This document shows, piece after piece, positions 26,085-39,573 of a stretch of 64,000 nt of DNA. Source of the stretch: Pholiota molesta (lineage: Eukaryota > Basidiomycota > Agaricomycetes > Agaricales > Strophariaceae); NCBI GenBank assembly GCA_014925825.1, contig JACGCK010000027.1, positions 310,001-374,000 on the forward strand. The letters are read 5' to 3'. The position numbers were made by a program, and so were the translations under genes. The notes below the pieces were generated by a model, which was not told where the DNA came from, did not search any database, and worked only from the letters and a program-made list of their open reading frames with translations. How positions within the stretch are numbered: the stretch's first letter is position 1; each line of letters opens with the position of its first letter.

Positions 26085-26380
26085 AGCGTATGTATGTACT
26101 TAGAACGATATGCTCGGATTGCGCCAGCGCCTATGCGAGGGGTCCACAATGGTTTAGGAAAGTGAAACCGCACCTTCATGCACCCCGCGTATGCTTTGAG
26201 CTTCGGCCTTCCTCTCTCTCTGTGGAGTCGAACACTTGTGAGCAGTATCAGCGCATCTTCCATTGCGTTACGGGTACACCTGATTTGAACGTAGCTGTGG
26301 CACCAAAAGCGCGAGCGCATGGGAGTGTGTTGGCTTCGCCAACGGCAAAATGCGGCCGAATAAAGTGTTTATGTTCATAC
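26085..26380 (-). pseudogene. Decayed MYND gene fragment between F-box copies 2 and 3
   Basis: Short blocks match the intact MYND gene: the finger region (GCTTTGAGCTTCGGCCTTCC against GCTTTGATCTTCGGTTTTCC near 13940), then CTTCCATTGCG and GTGGCACCAAAAGCGCGA against 16430-16490, then GGCTTCGCCAACGGCAAAA against 16505. The order and position match the fragment at 22140-22426, but this copy has lost more sequence. No open frame remains. Confidence 0.7.
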
Positions 26381-26439
26381 GAATTCTTCAGCACGCATCT
26401 TCCCTTCAATCCAGGATTCGTCTTCCACTGCCTTAACCT

Positions 26440-29302
26440 TTATCCAGTCGACCCCTTCAACAGTATCCTTAGCTGAATAGCATGCCTACAGAGATTATCT
26501 ATGTCAATCAACTCATCCCACTTCATGTTCGAGACATCACTCACTTATCCAAGATATGGCGAAGCAAGTCAGGCGTTTCTTCCATAACCGAAGCTTCCTG
26601 GCAGCCCAACATCGCAAGCAACGATGATTCGAGTTCTCATCTAGCCCGACGAAAAGGACAGTGCGCGTTACACAAATCTCGGGCGACAATAGACAAAATT
26701 TACGCCTTCAACCGCTGTGATGCCGTGCTATATAGAAGACTGAGAACGGAGATCTACGGGATAGATGTAATGCAACTTACGCCTGCTTGATATGCGCGAC
26801 CGCTTCTGCCCTCTTTACAGGCTCGAACCAAACATTGCAGTGTTTGCATGCCCAATCTGCTGTGACAGCAGACGGCAGGAAGGGTTTCTCGACAGCGAGG
26901 ACAGACGTCATCAGAGCCTCAGATAGGATGTCAAATACAACATGACGTTCGGCTTCCGACGAATCACTCAGCATTTTCGTTGCGTGAGTAAGCTGTTTAT
27001 GATATAATAGATAGTGAGCAGTCCGAATGACGAATCGAAAAGGCACGAATCGCTCACACATTCCCGCCAGGTCATGGCATGAAGGCCGTACAGCCCAGCT
27101 TGCCGATGAAATTTACATGTCTTACAGAAGAACCGCTTGTTCAGCGTGTCAAGATCCTCCGCCAACATGAATCGGAGATCAAGGCGAAGGAGCCCAGCCA
27201 AGTTTCTGAGGGCTTGGAATCCTGTATCGCTGAAGCGGAATGATTCCGCAGAAACCACGTCGCCGACAGCATTTGTGTTTCTGGGCGAGGGCAAACATTG
27301 AACGTGAGTACCCGCATCTTCCCAACCGACAAAGGCAGTATGGCAGCACTCGAAGACAGCGATGGCCAGTCCTAAGTAATCGTCAGGATTCGAATCCTCA
27401 GTCGCCTCTTCTGGAAGAAGGCCCGTCTCCAGCAGAACCGCGAGCAATCGACGTTTCTTTGCCGTCCATAACGTGTCGATGAAGCTCAAGACCTCCTGTT
27501 GTGCAGAAGCATCCAGTTCGTCCACCGAATCTTTCGGGTCGTTGATGTAATCCGCAAAGACTTGATGCGTGTAAAGCTTCTGCGGATGAGGCAGATACGG
27601 CGCCTTGTCTTGAGTTAGAATTTCCTTGGTAGTCTTGAAATAAAGCGTGCAGATGCGTGCTTGACGCGCATTGACACGTTGAGCATGCTCCTCAGCGAGG
27701 CGGGATGTTATGGATTCTTGAAGTATAACTTCTAACTCGGGAAGATACTTCCGGATTCCTTCGAGAACGGTAAAAACAAACAAGAGAAATATCAGAGATG
27801 CAAACGCAAAGCAAGCGATTTCGAAACTCACTCGACTTGCTGAACACAGGATCCGACGAATCAGAGTACCTAAACTGGTCCAATTTCCATTTGAACATGT
27901 TTTGCGCTTGTTCCACATCTCTTGAGTCATATCCTCGACTCAGAAGAGCCTTTTCATTCCTACAAAAGGTCAGCATGGATAGGCGAAAGCAGCGCAAATA
28001 TAAATTCTAACTTTTCGCAGAAGTCAAAAACGGAAGCAATGAAAGTGGCTTCACAGTCTGCATAAATGTTCGCTGCCCATAGTTCGCAGCGTCTCGCTTG
28101 CTTGAAACATAACAAAGGGATGAATGGTGATATTTCAACCAGAAAGAGGGTAAATACCTCCATATGTTCCTGTACGGCTGCCCCGGTGATCCTTAAAAAA
28201 GTCTGGTATTTGGTCTGTGCATCTGGAGCGCCAGATCGGATATCCAATAGGTACTCGCGCATCTCGCGTGCTCGTTCCGTGACGTCTTCAAGAAAATATC
28301 TAGGGTCAGGTTCGTATCCAGCGTGGACATGTTCTTCTATGCCGTAGAGAAAGGGGCCTGATTATTTTTGGTCAGAGGACGTCATATACAGAAAGCATGC
28401 ATCGTACTGAAATAGTAAATTTTCTTTCCAACGCTCCAGAGGTTCTCTAGCTGGTCGTGAAATTCCCCGATTATAGGTTGGATTGCGGCTAGTAGTTCCT
28501 CGTCGTCACAATAATAATCGTCCTGCGTAAACAAAATATGCATAAATATATCAGTCGCAAGCAAGTTAACACTGACCACGCAGCCATCACATTTCCTCTG
28601 GCGAAGAGTGTAGTCAACAAGGCAGTTTCTATGCCGCAGGTCTAAAGCGCAGTGGGTAAGATTATAGATGCCAAACAAATACAGAGCTCGGACGAAGACG
28701 AACATCACAAGTTGCAGGGCCAAATAATAAAGAAGCCCACTTTGGTGCTGAAACACCGGGAGGGTAGAACGGAATGTCGGGATGGTTGAGGAAAGATTCC
28801 TTCCAGAGGGTGGTGGAATTCTTGTTTCGCAGGAAGCTTCGGAGGCCCTTCGTCGTCTGGATTGCATGATACAGATCTATTGGATGGAGGAATTCGAAGA
28901 TCTAAGAAACGATTAATGTATGAAGTAGTGTCAAGGAGAGCTTCATACCGAGATAATCAACTCAATAGGAGAGCGTCCCACAGCGCTTCCAAGTTCCACC
29001 CCACCTTCGGCCTTGTCGACTTCGCCTGGATCCTGAGGTTCGAAAGCACATAGCTCCTGACGTAGTTCCCTGTGAACGATCTCGTGAATGGAATCTGCCA
29101 AACCGATAGAACAAACGACGAACCTCGATCCTTGGGACAATAAGAAGGGAGCTTGAACTCCCTATTAGCTCCCTCCTCCCAAAGCTCTTCCAACAACTCG
29201 TCGGAACCCAGATCATGGAATGGGGATTGTAATAAGCTATCGAGCTCTGCTGACGCTGCATCTAGGAAGAGTGGTCGCGAACGGACGGAGAGACGATAGT
29301 AT
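26440..29302 (-). pseudogene. F-box protein, tandem copy 3, with several frame breaks
   Basis: Same architecture as copies 1 and 2: ELLEELWEEGANREFKLPSY, TGNYVRSYVLSNLRIQAK, F-box, NHPDIPFYPPGVSAPKW, NCLVDYTLRQRKCDGC, YLPHPQKLYTHQVFADYIND, FFCKTCKFHRQ, MTWRECV, WACKHCNVWF, NHRCLRC. Alignment by eye to copy 2 shows four separate one-base losses. They are near 29278 (TAG stop after 14 codons), 28967 (ALLLS and stop in place of ALPVELIISV), 28633 (in the Cys motif) and 26473. The last shifts the final exon and ends the frame at 26440, losing the EGVDWIKVKAVEDES tail. The ATG lies at about 29302. Four breaks in one copy favour a pseudogene, but other genes in the window show the same type of loss, so sequence error could contribute. 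Confidence 0.6.
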
Positions 29303-30075
29303 TCATGGTTTGACGTTGAAATGAAAGGGCAGCGGCTGGTGTTGAATGGTTGTTCTTAACGGGGCTCGGAAGACGGATTCATCATGCTCCCGAGTCAGTT
29401 GGAATCATTCGGGGATCATAAGTACATTCTGAGGGCGCTGGATGGCCAGGTCCAAGCGTCCTGACTCCTGAGCTGGTCCTGAGTTTGACCTGTTGGTTGT
29501 CATTCGCACAGCTTCAGATCAAAACGCTTCAAACGATAATGATCCAAAAGGACTAAAATTAAATTTAGGGCAAGTTTTGTGATGACCGTCGAATACACAT
29601 TCAATTCCATACTACTACTTAGTACTTAGTACTTAGGCACTTGAACACTTTTCTTTACATCACCAAAGCATTCGAGGCCGTTTTTATGAAGACAATGCTG
29701 GAGAACGCAATTTTTCAAGTCCAATATCGGATATACGAACGGCAGACAAGCGCCACGGGCGCCTACCACTCGAAAGCACCGACGACACGCTAAGCGCTCT
29801 ATGAGCACCTACGGAGCTTCAGGCAGGATATCTGGGCCAAAGCAATTAAATCCCGATAGCAATGTATGCGACTAGCTCTACACAAAATATGATACACACA
29901 GTAGTCAGGTACATCTACAAAAGACAACAAACGTTAATAATATACAGCGCCCACGCAAACAACAAAATCCCCTCCGTGTGTACGTGCACACATCCAGCCC
30001 ACACACCCAAACGCAACCGTGGCGACCCACCGATCAGTCCGATACCGCCCATCCTATGTAGGCAGCGCAGCGCAA
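29303..30075. other. Intergenic region, no gene seen
   Basis: The first ~250 bp resemble the upstream regions of F-box copies 1 and 2. The rest, up to the 3' end of ATG14, has no recognisable content. Confidence 0.45.
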
Positions 30076-31578
30076 TCACACATCATCATCCACCAAATCC
30101 CACTCGTCGTCCTCCTTCGCGGCTTCTTCGATCCGCTCCCTCGCGATACCGCTCGTAGGATGGTTCACCCGCGTCACGCGCGGGCGCGAGGCAGGGTTCG
30201 CCGTCGTTGCTTGCAGGAGCTGGGCAAAGTCCAGCGTGAACGACGCTGGGGTAGGGGGTGACAGCGGCGGGTACGTTTCGTGTGATTTCCTGGTAGACAT
30301 TTACATATCAGTCATCCTGTTGAGACTCTGAGAAGAATGCCGAACTAGGCCGAACTCACCTCCCGAGTTCCGAGCTGCAGCAGACCATCCAGAGGTTGCT
30401 CAGCACGTCGCCGGCCTGGCTCAGCGAGACGTCCACGCTCTGGGTATAAGCCAGGTAAGAGACGTTATACAGCAGCATCGACAGCGCGGTGGTGAACGAC
30501 GACTGCAGCGACGACGCCGGCGGGTCGGCCGAGACGATGGACGCCGCCAGTGACGTCGAGTCGGCGATGCGCGGGTGGGGCGATGAGTGCGTGCGCCGCG
30601 CAGAAACCGCAGAGGGCGCGGGGGCAGGTGCGGAGGAGAGGTGCAGCGGGTGCTTGGCGTACCACCGCGCCCACCCGCCGGTCTCCGCGCCCTTGATCGC
30701 GCCGATCCACGGCTGGCCGACGCCCAGCTTCCCGCCCGTCCAGATTATCTCGAATGGAAGCTTTATGCCAAGATAGAACGTGAGCAGCGAGAGGAAGTGG
30801 ATGGTGTGTGTCAGTACAGCATTGATATGGTCCGGAGGGTATCCTGCACTATTTCATTAGAAGGTGTTCAAGCCATTCAAAGAATGCCACACCACTTACG
30901 TCGCATGTCCCCCGGCACAGGCAGTATCAGGTCCCCAATCGTCCACTCGCCCTTCGTCCCTGCCTTGCCCCCGATGGGCGGCCGCCCACCGACCTCGACT
31001 ACGTGGAATACCTCGACGAGCTCCTGCACGAGACCCGAGCGCGCCCGCGCGATCGCCGTTGAGAGATTGAATAGGGCCTCGCTGTCGCGCGAGGGTGGCG
31101 GCGGGGATGATGACGTGCTGCTCGGCAAGCTGGATGATATGTGCAGTTTCGCGGCCGAGATGCTTCGTCTTCGCGATGCGAGTGTCTCGCGGAGAGCTCG
31201 CAGTCTATCTCGTTCTTGCTGGCACGTCAGACATACCCATGGACTGCGCGGGTAAGTGCACTCACTGCGCTCGTTCTCCTTCCTCAGCTTCGCAAGCCCG
31301 ATCTGCAGCTCCTCCACTTGTCGTTCGCACGCACTCAGAGTCGCGCGAGATAGCCTGCCAGGTGCCATCGTCTCCGCGAGCGCCTTCTTGGCTTTTGCCA
31401 CATGCTCATCTCGGTCTACAGCATAGTGCTGCGTTTGCTGTCCGAGATCGTGGATACTGATGAATGCGAGAATCGCGTCAATCAAAGGACGTGGCTATGG
31501 GTTTGAAACGCACTGGGTCTTCAGGCAGTTTTCACAGTAGAATTGGCGCTGTTTGAGTTCGCATATCTTGCAGTCCAT
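30076..31578 (-). CDS. ATG14: Autophagy-related protein 14 (PI3-kinase complex I subunit)
   Basis: Predicted targeting subunit of the autophagy-specific Vps34 complex, acting at the phagophore assembly site. The protein opens with two CxxC pairs in MDCKICELKQRQFYCENCL (Cys 3, 6, 15 and 18), the N-terminal signature of Atg14/Barkor-like proteins. A coiled-coil region follows (ACERQVEELQIGLAKLRKENE, CLTCQQERDRLRALRETLAS). The conserved Atg14/UVRAG core comes next (WTIGDLILPVPGDMRRK, then HTIHFLSLLTFYLGIKLPFEI). The C terminus is acidic (AKEDDEWDLVDDD), with the stop at 30076. The start is the ATG at 31578. Short introns separate the exons. The relative Vps38/UVRAG shares the core but usually lacks this Cys-rich start, so Atg14 is the better name. 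Confidence 0.85.
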
Positions 31579-32025
31579 GAAGAAGAATCTACCGATGGGT
31601 GTGCCACTGCGGTATGGACATGGTAGTGGCCGTTGTTGCTTGGTCGTTGTGTACGATGTTTGGGTACTGAGTTTAAAAGTGGGATCCTTATTTGGTAAGC
31701 ATGGAGTGGCACTTGCCGCCCTAGGGCCGACAGGCTCAGCGCTCGATAACGGAGGAAGGCTATGGTTGAGGATGCCTGTCCTGAATGAGGATCTCAAACT
31801 GGAACCCGTATTTTACACTGGAAGGCTGCGAAGGTTTGTCCCAACGGCCAGAAGCAGAATACTCGACAACGATGGGGACATTGGAAGATTCAACACAAAT
31901 TCAACAGGTTACAGAAGTAACAGAACACATACATAGAATGATTAGCATACTGATTGTCAACTGATTGTTGGGAATCTGAACTAGATGGTTGTAAATGACA
32001 TTCCACTTATACTACAGCCAACAAG
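31579..32025. other. Intergenic region, no gene seen
   Basis: Spacer holding the ATG14 upstream region and the 3' flank of the CoA-transferase gene. The overlapping small frames have no family-like content. Confidence 0.4.
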
Positions 32026-34064
32026 TTACCAGAAAGACCGAAAACGGATAATTTCCGTAAGAAGATCCTTAGGCCACCTTGGTTTGTCTACGCCATTTCC
32101 TCTGGACCCGATATTGAATCGCGGTTTGACTAACTGCTGGGCAAAAATAAAAATAGGCTGAACAGCCCCGACAGGAACACCTATCGCTTTATTATCGCGA
32201 GTTTCCAAGAAAATGGGATTGAAGGAAGGGGCATTGTTTTGCATCAACAATTGCACAAAAATAGGGAGCACTCTGTAGTTGTTATCGGTGTGCTGGAGGA
32301 GTGGACATCCATATGATGCCCAAAGCGCATCCCAGACCTCGGGGGGATAAGTCGAGCAAGAGTTGACAAGCCATTGATTGTAATAATTGAGAGCGACCTG
32401 AAATATAGCGTGTATGGTCAGCGAAAAGATAAAGATGAGATTTAGAAATATGGCTTACGTCGACCACATATGAGCCTCCTTTTTCTGAGCGTTCAATGAT
32501 AGCCTGCAAGACACCAGTCGCGCCCGCTACACCCGTGCTATAATGAATAATTGGCATTTCAGCTTCAACTGTCTTCTTCCGAGCTTAGCAGATAGGAAAG
32601 CGATGCTAACCAGAAATCAGCGTTCGGAAAGACTGGATTGAGTGCTTCATCAGTTCCCAAGGCTCTACCGTATTCAAGGGATATCCCGCAGTTCTGGGAG
32701 GGTAAATCGGCCACGAAAGTAAGTAATCTGTGATTTAGATATGATATGAGATTTACCGCATCACTGATTTGCTGCCAGCCAGCTTTATATGACCAGGGCC
32801 CATTCCATCCATAGCAGTTTACACGAGCATATATAACGCCTTTTTCCTTGTCTTTGAACATATCCAGGATATCGTCTTTCCCAAAACCCCATTTCTCCAT
32901 CACGCCAGGACGATACCCGTCAAGCACCACGTCACTTTCCTCGACTAGCTCCCGCAGCCTGGCCCGATCCTCCGCCTTGGTCAAGTCCAAATGCGCATTC
33001 CATTTCCCCCAGCCCGTATCCGCGAGGAAATGCGTCATATCGGGCACATTGGGAGACGTGATGCGCAGTACGCTCGCACCGAGCTCCGCGAGGTCGCGCG
33101 TTAGCGCAGGAGCGGCAATGATGCGTGTCAGATCGAGGACTTTCAAGCCGAAGAGCGGCCGCGCGGGGGAGGTGTGTCCGTCGACGGGCGTCCACCAGCC
33201 GGGCGCCTGTTTGGGATTCGGCACATGGTGCACCTCGAACAGCCCGACGTGGGCGTTGGCCCGCCCATGCTCGCTCTCCTTGTACTCCTGCGCGGACCAG
33301 CAGACCGTCGCGGCCTGTCTGTGCACCTCGTTCAGCAGGGTGTCCAGCTCCGCGGCGGTGTGCTGGACCACCTTCTCCTGATGCACGGCGCATGCCTCCT
33401 CCCAAGTGGGCACGTCGCTAGCTGGGTCGAGTCCCAAGGCCTCTTGCGATAGCGCAGGGTTCATACCCCCTGTAGGCAATTGATCGGATCTTCATTAAGG
33501 ACATATACGGAGATGAAGCCTGAGATGGATAACGGACCGTGCAAATGAAAGTACCGTCCATCTTTAGTCTTGTAGATATTTGTGGTGGCGGCTTTGAAAT
33601 GGCTGCCATCTCTGGCACGGTGGAAATCGCCATTCGGGTAGAACTTTTCGTAAGCCTCGCGATCCTCAGAGCGCTCGATGTTTGCTCCTTGTGGGTCTAT
33701 CACAATTAATGCGGTTGACATGATGAAAAGCTGAACGTGGTCACTATCAACTACGATTAAGCGTCCAACTTTGTAGGAATTGAGGCCGACACAGGACGTA
33801 CGTATGTATTCCAATTTCCTGGTAGTCGATTCCATATTTCTTTTTGAGAAGGACGTTCAGCATTGCGCCTTCAAAGCCTTTCAGAGCCGCGATGCTTTCT
33901 GCGAAACGCCAGTTAATCGGGATTGAAGGTGAACTGCTGCCAATGTAGTCGATATATTGCGCAGCTTCCTTGATCTCTTCTGGGGCCGATGAATGCAATG
34001 GGTTAAAGATGATGCCGTTGAGAAAGACGTTCTGTGCTTCTCGTGGAACGGAGTAGCCTTCCAT
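32026..34064 (-). CDS. Class III CoA-transferase (CaiB/BaiF family)
   Basis: Predicted to move CoA between an acyl-CoA and a free carboxylic acid, or to act as a racemase-like member of the same fold. The central block PLFGLKVLDLTRIIAAPALT, then LAELGASVLRI, HLDLTKAEDRARLRELVEE, SDVVLDGYRPGVMEKWGFG and GVIYARVNCYGWNGPWSYK, is characteristic of the family. HYSTGVAGATGVLQAIIER and WEVWDALWASYG-like segments follow in later exons, and the stop is at 32026-32028. The N-terminal part (MEGYSVPREAQNVFLNGIIF, starting at the ATG at 34064, and the YKTKDGRYFHLHG block) is also part of long fungal members. Short introns separate the exons and no frame break was noticed. The substrate cannot be deduced. 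Formyl-CoA transferase or 2-methylacyl-CoA racemase labels would go beyond the evidence. Confidence 0.87.
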
Positions 34065-34421
34065 GAAGACTGCGCTCTGGAGCTATAACAAAGTTTAGTT
34101 GATGGTGGAAACACGATCAGTGGAGAGACAAAGGACCTTGGAGAGAATGAAACTGACCGTGGTATATTTGTGGCCAATGACATGCGTGAGATATGACGAT
34201 AAGGAACCAAACCCACGTCTAGTAGACTTCCCCTAGGCCAGTAAATAAGTGCGAAACAGAACCCATTTAGGATGCTTTAGCATTAGGAATCTTATACACG
34301 AGCGCGTATGAATTAACTAAGAGGTCAATATGATTAAAATACAATGATCTATGAGCTTTCAGTGTTTCAGCAGAATGAACCCCAAATGAAAATGAAATAA
34401 CATACAAGTCGAAATATAGAA
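34065..34421. other. Intergenic region, no gene seen
   Basis: Short spacer between the start of the CoA-transferase gene and the 3' end of GPN2. Nothing recognisable. Confidence 0.4.
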
Positions 34422-35543
34422 TTACAATTGCATGTCCGAATTCTTGGGAGCATCCTTGGGGCCCATCGTCTTCCTTTCTCTTATTTTGCCAGCCCTCGCG
34501 GCTTCGTCCCTCACCATCTCACCTTCCTTTCTCCATTCCCTTTTCTCGAATGCATCATACTCCTCCTTAGCGTCGATCCAACGTTCCTGTATATCTCTGA
34601 TATCGCTTCCAGGCCCCTTTAAAGATGCCACTGCGCTCGAGAAGAGAGCATAGGTGTTAGGACGCGTTGCAGGTGCTGCGTGATGCTGTTCGATCGTGTC
34701 GGGTGGTTGGTTCGAGTCAGCAGGTGGCACGAAGACGTAGCCCGTTGCTCTATCGATAGCGTGCGTGAGGTTGAGCATCGAGTTCTTGTCTTCCACGGCG
34801 AGCGTCTTGAACCCGACGAGGCTGTAGTCTTCGACAAGCGAAATCATCGCCTTGTTCAGGGCAGCAAAACGGGGAGGCAGGGCTGCGTCGAGGGTGTTTT
34901 CGAGATAGGAAAGGTCTTGAACTTCGGTGTAGAAGTCGAGGTTGAACTCGAGATCTCCGTATTGTGAGATCAGGTCTATTTTGGATAGGACATTGATATG
35001 TGGTAGTTCGAGCTGCAACATGGCGCGTAGCGATAGGAGGAGGACGGAGATATATTTTGAGGCATCTGTGATGTAATGTGCATCGCAGAGATGCACAGCA
35101 GCCAGCTGAACCCGTTAAGGCCTATCCAGCTAGAAAGTAGAGGGACATACCCGAAACGAGAGCTTTGTCAGTTTCTCTACTATGTGCTTCACGCTTTCAT
35201 GGTTCGTACTCAGCTCGACTTGCCCTGGAAGGTCAAACAGGACATAAGCATCATCGCCCAACTCCTTCAGCCGCTCCTCGAGCCAGTCAAAGTTGGCCTC
35301 GAGATATTCCATGCAATACAGCATGCCACCGTTCGGTCCTAGCCCGTGCTTGTCCATGACATCTTGTAGGGTTATTAGGGAAGAGATATCGATCGCACAA
35401 GGATATGGCAGAGAGTCGTTGGCTGGATCGAGGTTCACGACGGAAATCGGGCGTTTAAGAGCGGTGAAAAGTTGATATTTTCCATAGCAATATGTCGATT
35501 TCCCGCTGCCTGGAGACCCACAAACGATCTCTCCGAAAGGCAT
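34422..35543 (-). CDS. GPN2: GPN-loop GTPase 2
   Basis: Cytosolic GTPase that helps assemble and import RNA polymerase II and III. The P-loop GSPGSGKST is at residues 9-17, NLDPAND near 38-43, the family-defining Gly-Pro-Asn motif at residues 69-71 (HGLGPNGGMLYCMEYL), the switch segment FDLPGQVEL, and the base-recognition SKIDL later. The C terminus is Lys/Arg/Glu-rich (REWRKEGEMVRDEAARAGK), with the stop at 34422. The start is the ATG at 35543 (MPFGEIVCG). A longer frame begins with TTG and was rejected. An intron near 35100-35155 joins KLTKLSFR to AVHLCDAHYITDASKY. The gene is divergent from the RecQ1-type gene, with 232 bp between the start codons. Confidence 0.95.
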
Positions 35544-35775
35544 GGTGTAGACAGAGGAAAACGTATGACCGAGACTTGAGAGTCGAGGAATCAGCGAGGG
35601 AACGGAGCTCAAAATATTCAAATCCAAGCCGAGGGAAATCGCGTTGTTTGAGACTCCGAAACCTGCCCGTTGATCTCTGACTGTGGGTCGTGTCCTTGAA
35701 CCATAATGCCACCATTGACTGCTGCTTTAATGACCAATTAAACCAACCTATTACGCGCTCTTTCTAACTATAACT

Positions 35776-39090
<3,315 letters not shown>

Positions 39091-39573
39091 TTAAGCACAT
39101 ATGTACAAACTACCGGAGCCGTTTGGAGAACGGGCCTCTACGTTGTATTCTGAATTGGTTGATTGAAGGTTCAATTTCCGCAAATTAGTGTAAAGATTTG
39201 AGCAGTGCTAGCCAAGGAGTTGCGAATGGGCCGAAAACTTCTGGTCTGAATGGGCAAGTTCGAGCGGAGGAAATCTGGAGGAGTCGAACAATATTGGTGA
39301 AAATCAATATTATTGGACGGAATGAACATGTTGGTGTAGTGGTATTGTACTCGAAAAAAGATAATAAGGACGCTATGTGATACACCAGGAACAAAGCTCG
39401 ATGAGATGAACAGGAACAGATAGATCGCTCATTCGGGTTAAATATATTGCTACAGTTGACGAAAGGTCGAAAGCGATGAAAGCGACTCAGCTAGATAAAT
39501 AGGTGTCGAGAGCGAACACAAATAAAGATACGAAGAAAAAAAGACGGCCGGGCTTGCTGAAGCCGAAGTAGAA
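39091..39573. other. Convergent 3' spacer, no gene seen
   Basis: Lies between the ends of the helicase gene (+) and the disordered-protein gene (-). It probably holds both 3' untranslated regions. Confidence 0.45.
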
